Position numbers and translations under genes: made by a program. Below, piece after piece: positions 48,021 to 55,657 of a stretch of DNA of 64,000 bases. The notes under the pieces were generated by a model. That model made no database searches, had not been told where the DNA came from, and worked only from the letters and a program-made list of their open reading frames with translations. The stretch lies in the NCBI GenBank assembly GCA_046263755.1, contig JBJYZC010000006.1, forward strand, positions 1 to 64,000. Reading direction: 5' to 3'. Position 1 is the stretch's first letter, and every line of letters starts with the position of its first letter. The stretch comes from Lachnocurva sp029100405 (lineage in GTDB: Bacteria > Bacillota > Clostridia > Lachnospirales > Lachnospiraceae).

Positions 48021-49129
48021 CGTTCCAACTCTATTTCTTCTTCTTTTTCCTGTGTCATGAATTCTCGAATGGTAGTTAAGAAATTTTGAATCTCTTCTCG
48101 ATCTGTTCCATGGATTTGTTCAGGCGGTGTGAATGGAAAGGCAAGACCTTCCGACAAGGAGAGGAACTTCTTGGTCGGGATACAAAGGGTATATTGAATC
48201 CGCCTGTCTTTTTTCCATGTAAACAGTAAATCGCCCAATGGGAATCCGAAGTCGTCCACTTCTTCATTGACAGAAAATCCGGGGCATTGATTCCGCACTA
48301 AATCGCTATAATCTTTGCATAATCGTTCCCGTTCCGCAGTTAAAAAATACTCGGGATGTTGTTCCATCTGGTAAAGGAAAAGACCTCTTACACGTTCTAT
48401 CAGGTCTTTCGGATAGATTTTGGAACATTTATCCAAAGATACCTCCAAATCTTCTAACGTATATTTGGTTCGAAACAAAGAACTTACGCCACAAATCTGT
48501 TCAATGGCATTTACTTGCAAGGAATGTGTTTTCGAAAAAGGCACAGAGAAAGCCAGATTCGAGATTGTTTCCATCGAAAGATCCGGATGTTGTAATAGTT
48601 CCTTGGTCATAAAAGAACGACCATTATCAAAAACGATCGGCAGATATGTCCCGTCTGGCTTTTGAAGCAGGCTAATGTTTCCAAAATTCCGGTCTGTATT
48701 TAATACCAACTGGTCAAATTCCAAAAGTTTGCAGAGAAGTGTGCTGATGTCATATCCATCGGTTTTCTCTTTTGCAAGTTGAATGAACTCTCGAATGGTT
48801 TGCTCTGTTGGCTGCTCTTTTCGAAGTCGTTCCGGGTCAAAATTAGTCCTGCTAATGATATTCGTTCCTGTTACGAGCCGATTGTCTTTTAGGAAGTTGG
48901 GACTTTCGCATCCACGAAATGTAGAAAGACCTACCTGAATTCGCACGGGGCGATAATGTGCATGGAGTCCAATGTTTGACTGGTCTAAGAGGTCGGAACA
49001 GATTGTTTCCGCTAATCCTTCGCAACCACCGTATGATTTTTTATCATCCGCTTTGAGAAAAGAATCTGTCTTTGAATCATACCATTTTGACTGTGTTCCA
49101 CCATTCTGTAATGGCTTTAAGAATCTCAT
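48017..49129 (-). CDS. HipA/CtkA-like kinase in the PBP operon (370 aa)
   Basis: NGGTQSKWYDSKTDSFLKADD fits the nucleotide loop and ATP lysine; VLNTDRNFGNISLL holds the catalytic Asp and Asn, and PIVFDNGRSF the metal Asp. The ATG at 49129 stands 1 bp after the stop of the 115-aa partner, with GAGGAAAAG before it; the stop overlaps the PBP start (ATGA). A kinase locked into a PBP operon could regulate wall synthesis, but it may equally be a toxin-antitoxin module that moved in. Confidence 0.78.
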   Translation of the reverse strand: MRFLKPLQNGGTQSKWYDSKTDSFLKADDKKSYGGCEGLAETICSDLLDQSNIGLHAHYRPVRIQVGLSTFRGCESPNFLKDNRLVTGTNIISRTNFDPERLRKEQPTEQTIREFIQLAKEKTDGYDISTLLCKLLEFDQLVLNTDRNFGNISLLQKPDGTYLPIVFDNGRSFMTKELLQHPDLSMETISNLAFSVPFSKTHSLQVNAIEQICGVSSLFRTKYTLEDLEVSLDKCSKIYPKDLIERVRGLFLYQMEQHPEYFLTAERERLCKDYSDLVRNQCPGFSVNEEVDDFGFPLGDLLFTWKKDRRIQYTLCIPTKKFLSLSEGLAFPFTPPEQIHGTDREEIQNFLTTIREFMTQEKEEEIELER

Positions 49130-49130
49130 C

Positions 49131-49478
49131 TTACTTTTCCTCAATAAAATCAATCCAACAATGATCTGCTGCAAAGCGTCCTTTGAAATAACGAACCAAT
49201 GCTTCGGGGTCATACTCTTTCAGATGGCAGGATTTGAGAATGTCTTTAATATCAGAACGTCCTCTTGGAAAACAACGCTCTTCGAAGAAGTCAAGAACGT
49301 CTTGCCATGTCGGGTTTTGCTTTCCGTTGAACACTTGCAGAACCGGGGTTTTGTCATATTTATAATTCTGATACCTGACTGTCTGCCGGTCTGCCGACAC
49401 CCAGACCTCTGTGATTGGGCTATCGTCATAGTCCCGAAAGATAAAATGAATCGGTTTCTGTTTTTTCTGAAATAGCAT
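49131..49478 (-). CDS. 115-aa partner of the HipA/CtkA-like kinase
   Basis: The pattern ITEVWVSADRQTVRYQNY..FEERCFPRGRSDIKDIL..YDPEALVRYFKGRFAADHCWIDF is, to my knowledge, typical of the small gene paired with HipA/CtkA-like kinases. It may be an N-terminal lobe encoded apart, as HipS is for HipT. AAAGGA before the ATG at 49478; it starts 4 bp after the 200-aa gene. Confidence 0.75.
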   Translation of the reverse strand: MLFQKKQKPIHFIFRDYDDSPITEVWVSADRQTVRYQNYKYDKTPVLQVFNGKQNPTWQDVLDFFEERCFPRGRSDIKDILKSCHLKEYDPEALVRYFKGRFAADHCWIDFIEEK

Positions 49479-49482
49479 AAAT

Positions 49483-50085
49483 TTATCCTTTCTTTGAAAT
49501 TCCAGAGAATCCAGTCTCTTTGATCGTCTGTTGTAAGGCGTCCATGTGCTTTCCATCCCGGGAGATGCCGACCAGAAGAACGGTATGTGACCTTGCACCA
49601 TACCCTGCCACGCCGTTTCCTTCTGCATGAACGACGGAGCGGTGTCGTGTGTCCAGTTCGACATTGACCGTACCGATCTTTCCCAAATGTTCCTTGACGG
49701 CATCCATCATGGCGTCAGCGGTATTCTCTTCAGCAGGAAGAAGGAGATACCAGACGATATTGTTGTTTATGTCTACGAATCCTTCTGTGCCGTCAGGAAG
49801 ACCGTCCTTTGCGATGGTATCGCTGTCTGACCCTTTGCGTAGCAAAGGGTCAGAGTTAAAGTTCGTAGAACGAACGTCCAGTCGGGTACAATGATGGTTT
49901 AGGAGATAAGTCTCCACCGACTCCTCTGTGATGGTTGGAACTTTGCTTTCGGTCTTTTCCTTGTGATAGACCTTTGTTCGGACAGGATCTGTCCAGAACT
50001 CATAAAATGCAAAGGCAAACAGGAGTTCTGCCAAAATGATAAGACCGATGGTACTGATCCGGTTGACTTTATGTACAAACTTCAT
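49483..50085 (-). CDS. Membrane-anchored protein with element-derived insert (200 aa)
   Basis: One membrane segment (ISTIGLIILAELLFAFAFYEF, residues 10-30), then an extracytoplasmic part with mixed alpha/beta content (FVDINNNIVWYLLLPAEENT, NVELDTRHRS). Residues about 69-86 (DVRSTNFNSDPLLRKGSDSD) are encoded by a double-hairpin element. First gene of the PBP operon after the CATAGAA box at 50123. Function unknown; envelope location likely. Confidence 0.7.
   Translation of the reverse strand: MKFVHKVNRISTIGLIILAELLFAFAFYEFWTDPVRTKVYHKEKTESKVPTITEESVETYLLNHHCTRLDVRSTNFNSDPLLRKGSDSDTIAKDGLPDGTEGFVDINNNIVWYLLLPAEENTADAMMDAVKEHLGKIGTVNVELDTRHRSVVHAEGNGVAGYGARSHTVLLVGISRDGKHMDALQQTIKETGFSGISKKG
49827..49877 (+). 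repeat. Double-hairpin element copy 9, in frame inside a gene
   Basis: CTGACCCTTTGCGTAGCAAAG, then GTTAAAGTTCGTAGAACGAAC; 51 bp, frame-preserving in the 200-aa gene on the other strand. Confidence 0.82.
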
Positions 50086-50122
50086 TTGATTTTTCCTTTT
50101 GCTTGTTTTTGTTTCCTTCTTT

Positions 50123-50136
50123 TTCTATGCGTAAAA
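50123..50136 (-). promoter_or_regulatory. CATAGAA box (ACGC type) of the PBP operon
   Basis: Minus-strand TTTTACGCATAGAA, 38 bp before the start at 50085. Confidence 0.72.
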
Positions 50137-50171
50137 TCTTAGGGATCATACAGATCGAATCAAAAAAAAGA

Positions 50172-50212
50172 CAAAAAAAAATTCCCATTAGAATTGATCT
50201 AATGGGAATTGA
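50172..50212 (-). terminator. Terminator of the 50261 kinase operon
   Basis: AATTCCCATTAGA pairs with TCTAATGGGAATT (13 bp) and is followed by a long T run on the minus strand. Confidence 0.9.
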
Positions 50213-50260
50213 TTAAATTGATTATTTCTTGAAGTTCTTTGGGAATCTGGGATGATTTAT

Positions 50261-51268
50261 TCACCTTTCTTCCCCGTATTCATCCTTTGAATCGTTTCCA
50301 AGTTCTCGCCCTTCGCCCATGAGCTTGTTATATTGCGGAAGCAAAACCTTTTCGTATCGAACCTCTAGTTCTCTCCGATATTCCTCGTTTCGTATCGGCG
50401 AAAGAACGGAATGTCCGAAACTTTGCTCCGGGATTTCCAGAATCATTTCTTCTATTTCCGGCAACTTGTCTTTGATTTTAGGAACAAGCCGAAGAATCGC
50501 ATTATTCAATTCTGGAATGTCCTGTTTCAAAATCTGCGAGAAAAAGGCAGCAGTATTTCCGTCTAATGTATATGCTGTCCGAATAGAGGTTGCCGACTGT
50601 ACTAAAATATTATCGTCTCTTAACCGATTGACCAGTTTTTCTTCTGGTACATTTGGTGAAAATGATGCTCCATTATCATAGACAGGAGATAAGGTATCGC
50701 CTTCCGGTCCTCTCAGCAAGCCCCAATTTCCATTATTCCGGTCGTTATTGTTGATAAATCCATCAATGACAAGGCAGTCCCAGAAACGGTCTTTCATGTT
50801 TGGAATACAAGTAAATGCAGGATTGTAGTCCAGATGAAGTATGATGGCTTTTAGACTGGTAAAGTGCAGACTGCTTTGCGTAGAACTAAAACTTTCATCC
50901 AATTTCTCATTTAATTCCTGATTGAAGACATTTTTCAACTGGCGAAATTCAATCAACTGGTGGTTATCATCGCACAAGTCTTTACAAGCCACAACAATTC
51001 TATTGTTTCGAAATCCCAAAATGGTTTCATGTACAGGAATTCCTAAAATATGATAAATGTGACTACCGATATATTCAGAAACAGGGGAGGTATTGTATGA
51101 TAGTTTCTTATCGACAGACAATTTTTGTATGCTCTGCGGATAGCTTTTCGGATATTTTACGATCCATCTTGCACCATCAAATATGATTCCCTCTTTGCTT
51201 CCGGAATTGCCACCATAAATACCATCACGATTACTTTTTGAGCAATTCTGCAAATCATAAATCCTCAT
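50261..51268 (-). CDS. HipA/CtkA-like kinase (335 aa)
   Basis: GGNSGSKEGIIFDGARWIVK near residue 22 fits the nucleotide loop with its lysine; FINNNDRNNGNWGLL holds the catalytic Asp and Asn, and SPVYDNGASF the metal-binding Asp. The length is that of CtkA-type kinases. The start overlaps the 89-aa gene by 14 bp. It is the third such kinase in the window and the only one with its own terminator and small partner but no extra gene. Confidence 0.8.
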   Translation of the reverse strand: MRIYDLQNCSKSNRDGIYGGNSGSKEGIIFDGARWIVKYPKSYPQSIQKLSVDKKLSYNTSPVSEYIGSHIYHILGIPVHETILGFRNNRIVVACKDLCDDNHQLIEFRQLKNVFNQELNEKLDESFSSTQSSLHFTSLKAIILHLDYNPAFTCIPNMKDRFWDCLVIDGFINNNDRNNGNWGLLRGPEGDTLSPVYDNGASFSPNVPEEKLVNRLRDDNILVQSATSIRTAYTLDGNTAAFFSQILKQDIPELNNAILRLVPKIKDKLPEIEEMILEIPEQSFGHSVLSPIRNEEYRRELEVRYEKVLLPQYNKLMGEGRELGNDSKDEYGEER

Positions 51269-51524
51269 CCGCTAATTCCTTTCTCAAAACGATTTCCTCA
51301 TGCTCCCAATATTTTTTATAGATGGTTTTCCAATCATCGTGTGTCATTTGCCCATCTGCAATCGCATTCTTTACTAAGACACACAGATTATCCAATTCAG
51401 CATCATAAATTCCATATTGCCCCTTTTGGTCATATTTGTGCAGGCAGTTCAAAAGATCCTGTACATAGCTTGGCAAGCCTTTTGGGTCAGGAATGGAATG
51501 GTCAATATATGATTCTGTGTGCAT
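51255..51524 (-). CDS. 89-aa partner of the 50261 kinase
   Basis: A helical acidic protein (LPSYVQDLLNCLHKYDQKG..DAELDNLCVLVKNAIADGQM). No HTH. It overlaps the kinase start by 14 bp, so the products are probably made in step. Likely partner or antitoxin. Confidence 0.65.
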   Translation of the reverse strand: MHTESYIDHSIPDPKGLPSYVQDLLNCLHKYDQKGQYGIYDAELDNLCVLVKNAIADGQMTHDDWKTIYKKYWEHEEIVLRKELADEDL

Positions 51525-51643
51525 GGGTACACCTCTACCTTCTGCAAATTCATTTTGAAATATTCACTTTGTATTTTAGCATATTTCTACTTCTTTTATG
51601 TTCGTAGAAGGAGAGAAAAGTCAACTAAGGATAGAAAATTCAA

Positions 51644-51883
51644 TTACAGTCCACCGTAATACATTGCCATGCTTTCCTTACGAATCACATGGTCACATCC
51701 TGCCCCTTCGGGAAGACCTTTCTTTGCCATTCGCCAAGGATCTTCCATCTGCGTCAACTGGCTCAGTCGCTCTGCACTTTGGTATCCATAGGACAACAGA
51801 ACCTGATCTATGGTGTATTTCTGGTCGTTCGTGAGATTGCCTTCCCCGCCGGTCTCGTCTTTGGCACTTACGGTATCTTTTCC
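51644..51883 (-). pseudogene. 3' remnant of a Panacea/SocA-like antitoxin gene
   Basis: A frame without a start codon reads TIDQVLLSYGYQSAERLSQLT, MEDPWRMAKKGLPEGAGCDH and VIRKESMAMYYGGL before TAA. This matches the C-terminal part of Panacea-domain antitoxins as I know them. Before 51883 a stop and a change of frame (EKPEYEEKI in another frame) cut the 5' part. It is a decayed or partly deleted gene at the end of the XRE operon. Confidence 0.6.
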
Positions 51884-51928
51884 TCATACTCCGGTTTCTC
51901 TGTTTTCTGGATACTTTAATTTCTGTAT

Positions 51929-52414
51929 TCATTCCGAAATGATCCACTTTCTCCATTCATCACCCATGGAAAAACACAGTACCTTTTCGCCAATGGCGTA
52001 GTCCTTTCTTCCAGTCCAATCGTGAAGAAGAAGCGATGGTGATATTCCCCAGTATTCCTGATCGGTGTCGTCTGCTGCAACCAGATACCAATTCGCTTTC
52101 ATAGAACGATAAGCTTTCGGTTGTACCTCTTTAATAACACCCTCGGTAACAAAAACCGGCGTCTTTTGAGCAAAGGTGGTAAATACCGATCCTATGAACA
52201 CGATAAGACACGCCAAAACGATACTCATGAGTACGACATCGTGTCGTACAGAAAGACCATAATGAACTGCCCGAATGATGTTATACGCTATAGCACAAAG
52301 GCAAAAGATACCACAAAGCAATACACCAAGTGCATCTATTTTTTGTATGTCTTGAAACTCCCGATATTCGGGATTCGTCTGTAATTTTCGTAAAAGGAGT
52401 TCCTTTTGTTCCAT
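51929..52414 (-). CDS. Membrane protein with two spans (161 aa)
   Basis: The N-terminal LLRKLQTNPEYREFQDIQK is shared with the 63-aa protein at 44174. Two membrane segments follow (residues about 28-48 and 60-82), then a beta-rich extracytoplasmic or cytoplasmic domain (YLVAADDTDQEYWG, EKVLCFSMGDEW). No enzyme motif. It lies 23 bp after the 98-aa gene. Confidence 0.72.
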   Translation of the reverse strand: MEQKELLLRKLQTNPEYREFQDIQKIDALGVLLCGIFCLCAIAYNIIRAVHYGLSVRHDVVLMSIVLACLIVFIGSVFTTFAQKTPVFVTEGVIKEVQPKAYRSMKANWYLVAADDTDQEYWGISPSLLLHDWTGRKDYAIGEKVLCFSMGDEWRKWIISE

Positions 52415-52437
52415 AATGGGTTAACCTCCACGGTTTG

Positions 52438-52734
52438 TTATTTGTTGCCACTCTGCTTTTTCCGTTCAAACAAAGTTGCAAAGATACTTGGCAGTACGAT
52501 AAAGATAATCGGAATGACTACCCATGCAGGAATGGTAAGATAAGTTCCTACAATCTTGTTCAGTCCTGTGAACCATGCTGCGGTAAGAGAAACCGTAACC
52601 GGGGATATTCTTGCCCGTATTTTTACAAACGAGAAGTTCAGAAAAAACAGGTCAAAACTGATGTTTAGGTGAAAACCGAACAGTCCGATTTCCAATACGA
52701 GAAATATCATTGCTAAAACAAGAAAAATTATCAT
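52438..52734 (-). CDS. Small membrane protein (98 aa)
   Basis: Two strong hydrophobic segments (MIIFLVLAMIFLVLEIGLFGF and IPAWVVIPIIFIVLPSIFA). Start overlaps the stop of the glycosyltransferase-like gene (TAATG). Function unknown. Confidence 0.72.
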   Translation of the reverse strand: MIIFLVLAMIFLVLEIGLFGFHLNISFDLFFLNFSFVKIRARISPVTVSLTAAWFTGLNKIVGTYLTIPAWVVIPIIFIVLPSIFATLFERKKQSGNK

Positions 52735-54260
52735 TATTGACGATCCTTTCTTTCAAAGAGCAAATAGCCATTTCCCTTGACCACCTGTTTGTAGGACTTA
52801 TCTTGTTTCAGGTAGTAGAGAAAGGCGTTAACCCTGTTTCGACACAAGACATAATCACCCCGATACCGATTCATGGTCTTTTGGTATTCTGCCTTGGTGA
52901 GATCCTCGTCATAAAAGAGATGAATCAAGTCTTCTGCAACCGGCTTTCCACCGATAACTTTGGAATAGCACTCCGGGCGACTGTCACAAGAGACCAGATA
53001 GCCCTTCCATTGCAGGAAAGAACCATAGTCGTGAAAACAGAGAACTTTGTCCCCTTCGTGATGATCCAGATACCGAATCGCCTTGACTGGAGTAATGACG
53101 TCATCCTGTGGTTGGAAAAAGACCTTTGTCTGCTCCTGAAAGGGGGTAAAGACCAGAAAGACCAGACCACACAGAATCCAGAGATTCCGCATGGACTTCG
53201 GGTTGACTTTCATGTGCTTGTTTCGGATCCATTCACAAACATAGAAGAAGGCATAGGACAAGAGGATAGCAAAGACAATGTCCATCCAGATGATCTGCCG
53301 AACTCGTGTTACGGACAAAACCAGAAGACCAAGGAGAATACAAAGGTCTGACACACGAACACGTTTTCCTTCCCTCCAAAAGGCAGTCAGTAGAATGACC
53401 GTGAAAGTCAGGCCATAGACCCATCGGAAAAAAGGGTGAAAAACGAGAGAAAGAAGATACAGATGAGTGGGGAAATGGTTGGGATGTAATTCTGCGATAT
53501 AGCCCCCATGCACTCGTAGGAATTTCATAGATCGAAAGATATAAAGGATTCCGTCTAATCCATACGGATTCCACAAGGCAAGAGCAGAAGAAACAATGGA
53601 AAACAGTCCCCATTTCCACGGAAGTGACCGTACCGACACATGGGTTAAGACCGGATGCAAAAACAGCCGTTTCGGGAAAAGATAGGGTAATAAGACCAGA
53701 ACGTGCATGGGCCACATACTTCCGTGGAAGGACATCTCCAAGGCGAAAGTTCCCGGTACAAACCAGAGCCATCGGAACTGTTTGGTACGAAGACTTCGCT
53801 CGATGGCAGAAAGTTCAATCATCAAAAGTCCAAGGGTCAGAAGTTCCGGGCGAACTCCATGATAGCCATTCAGTCCTTCCAGTCCTGCGGCCAGAAGAAA
53901 AGCCATGCTCCAAGGCAGGCCCTGTTCCCGAAAAAACCAAACAAAGCCGATGGTAAAAACAGTCGTGGAGCAACCGACCAGAAGGAAGGTTCCAAGGAGA
54001 TGTCCAAAAGTTTTTACAAGCCATGCAGCAAGGACACAGTAAGCCCATTGCTGTAAAATGAGCTTCTGTCCCGGAATGTAGGAAAAGACATTGGTACTGG
54101 GCAGTCTGCCATGATCTAAGATCCATTGTCCGTCTGCCAACATATAGTAGAAATCTACTGACTTTCCGCCAAAATTCATAGACCTGTAAATCAGGAAGGC
54201 AATGGCACAGAAAACGATGGCCTGATGTAGTTGTTTATATTTTAGTGCCGTAGAATCCAT
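52734..54260 (-). CDS. Polytopic GT-C-like membrane glycosyltransferase candidate (508 aa)
   Basis: About ten membrane segments. Residues about 30-60 (FYYMLADGQWILDHGRLPST then VFSY) match the first loop of PMT/GT-C-like transferases with an acidic residue before the HGRxP part. A C-terminal soluble domain (residues about 395-508) follows. It overlaps the gene of a GT2 enzyme that could supply the lipid-linked sugar. Family by pattern only; donor and acceptor unknown. Confidence 0.68.
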   Translation of the reverse strand: MDSTALKYKQLHQAIVFCAIAFLIYRSMNFGGKSVDFYYMLADGQWILDHGRLPSTNVFSYIPGQKLILQQWAYCVLAAWLVKTFGHLLGTFLLVGCSTTVFTIGFVWFFREQGLPWSMAFLLAAGLEGLNGYHGVRPELLTLGLLMIELSAIERSLRTKQFRWLWFVPGTFALEMSFHGSMWPMHVLVLLPYLFPKRLFLHPVLTHVSVRSLPWKWGLFSIVSSALALWNPYGLDGILYIFRSMKFLRVHGGYIAELHPNHFPTHLYLLSLVFHPFFRWVYGLTFTVILLTAFWREGKRVRVSDLCILLGLLVLSVTRVRQIIWMDIVFAILLSYAFFYVCEWIRNKHMKVNPKSMRNLWILCGLVFLVFTPFQEQTKVFFQPQDDVITPVKAIRYLDHHEGDKVLCFHDYGSFLQWKGYLVSCDSRPECYSKVIGGKPVAEDLIHLFYDEDLTKAEYQKTMNRYRGDYVLCRNRVNAFLYYLKQDKSYKQVVKGNGYLLFERKDRQ

Positions 54261-54937
54261 GCGATGATTTTCCCTCCATCCCGAATGACATGAATCTTGG
54301 TTTTCCCTTCCGTTCGATCCCGATAGGAAATCTCCCTCGTGATGTAGGGGATATGATGACGAAGTAAGGTCGTTGTAAGTTCCGTTTCCACGGAAAACCC
54401 TCCGGACTGAATGGGAAAGGTAGTGAAGAAACTGCTTTTAATGGCCCGAAGACCAGACATCACGTCTACGGTTTCCTTGGCATGGCAACGGGTTTTTACA
54501 AGCCATGGAACCAGACGATTGCCCAAGGCATGAAGGATGGACTTGTTCTCGGAAAAGTAAGCCCTTCTTCGATCGCCGATAGCCATGGCAGCATTCGGGT
54601 TCTTTATCAAATCCAAGACCAGTCGCTTTCCATCCCATGCCGAGTAGGTTCCATCCCCGTCTATGGTGAGATAAATCTCCGCCGGTACTGCCTGAATCAT
54701 GGTTCGTAAGGCATTGCCCTTCCCGGGGGTCGGGCAGGGAATCACCGTGACACCCAGTCGCTCGGCAATGGCACGGGTCTTGTCTGTGCATAAGTTATCC
54801 CCGACCACGATGGTGGCATGGGGGAGTTCCCGCTTGCAATCCAGAACCACTTCCCGAATGGATCCCTCTTCATTCTTACAGGGGATAAGAATAGCAACAG
54901 ACGGGGATTTTTCCTGATTCTCCATCTCCACCGTCAT
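54242..54937 (-). CDS. GT2 glycosyltransferase, polyprenyl-phosphate sugar synthase type (231 aa)
   Basis: ILIPCKNEEGSIREVV is the nucleotide-sugar binding start, LTIDGDGTY the DxD metal site, and VMSGLRAIKS with GFSVETEL the acceptor region, as in dolichyl/polyprenyl-phosphate mannose or glucose synthases. It lacks C-terminal membrane segments, so it is soluble or peripheral. ATGA overlap with the XRE gene and 19-bp overlap with the GT-C-like gene suggest one pathway: make a lipid-linked sugar, then transfer it outside. Confidence 0.85.
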   Translation of the reverse strand: MTVEMENQEKSPSVAILIPCKNEEGSIREVVLDCKRELPHATIVVGDNLCTDKTRAIAERLGVTVIPCPTPGKGNALRTMIQAVPAEIYLTIDGDGTYSAWDGKRLVLDLIKNPNAAMAIGDRRRAYFSENKSILHALGNRLVPWLVKTRCHAKETVDVMSGLRAIKSSFFTTFPIQSGGFSVETELTTTLLRHHIPYITREISYRDRTEGKTKIHVIRDGGKIIAWILRH

Positions 54938-55260
54938 TTCTGATCCTCGAAGGCATCATCGAAGGCGGCATTCAGTAACTTCTCTGCCTTTTTCGGTTGG
55001 TCGGGATTCAGTTTGTAAAGATTCTGCTGAATTCGCTCCATCCGTTTCAAAGATACGGATTCAGACGCACCCAAAAGATCGTCCGTGGTCGTCCCTAAAG
55101 CTTTTGCTATTTGGACTAAGGTGTCGTTGCGGGGTATCCTGCGTCCTCTGGCGTAGTGCGATATGGCTTGTTCTGTTACCCCGATTTTCTGTGCCAATTC
55201 TCTCTGAGTCCATCCATTCTTCTTTATTAAGGCGTTCAACCGCTCGCTAAATACTGACAT
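54934..55260 (-). CDS. XRE-family transcription regulator (108 aa)
   Basis: HTH_3 domain in residues 6-60 (LIKKNGWTQRELAQKIGVTE..ISHYARGRRIPRNDTL). The C-terminal 45 residues are charged and may mediate dimer formation. It sits upstream of the glycosyltransferase genes in one operon and may control them or its own promoter. Confidence 0.9.
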   Translation of the reverse strand: MSVFSERLNALIKKNGWTQRELAQKIGVTEQAISHYARGRRIPRNDTLVQIAKALGTTTDDLLGASESVSLKRMERIQQNLYKLNPDQPKKAEKLLNAAFDDAFEDQK

Positions 55261-55317
55261 CTTTGTAACCTCGCTTTGTTATTTCATCATTTTGCTTATC
55301 ATTTCCGTTGTGTCTCT

Positions 55318-55548
55318 CTACTGTTCCTTGCTCATGCTGATTATCAGACAGGCAATGCTCAGGACAAACCCTCCCATGAGAAGGATGGTGTCCAAGAAAG
55401 CGGTATGCCATACAAAGGGAGCACCCATCAAATGTCGAATAAAGAGAAAAGTGCTTACAAGGGCAAAGGATAGAATAGTGTCTGCCAGAATAAAGGTGCA
55501 GATAACTGGCCAGTTATAGTGACTCATGGTCGTTTTCAGTTTCTTCAA
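55318..55548 (-). CDS. Small membrane protein (76 aa)
   Basis: Two membrane segments (VICTFILADTILSFALVSTFLF and TAFLDTILLMGGFVLSIACLI). First gene after the CATAGAA box at 55596. Function unknown. Confidence 0.7.
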   Translation of the reverse strand: MKKLKTTMSHYNWPVICTFILADTILSFALVSTFLFIRHLMGAPFVWHTAFLDTILLMGGFVLSIACLIISMSKEQ

Positions 55549-55595
55549 TGTGTTTCATCCCTTTCCGTTAAGATTTCTCTACTTCTTCTATGTTC

Positions 55596-55609
55596 TTCTA
55601 TGCGTAAAT
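55596..55609 (-). promoter_or_regulatory. CATAGAA box (ACGC type)
   Basis: Minus-strand ATTTACGCATAGAA, 48 bp before the start at 55548. Confidence 0.68.
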
Positions 55610-55657
55610 TTTTGATTCAAGACCAAGAATCTCAAAAATTTTTGTAAGAAGAAGTAG

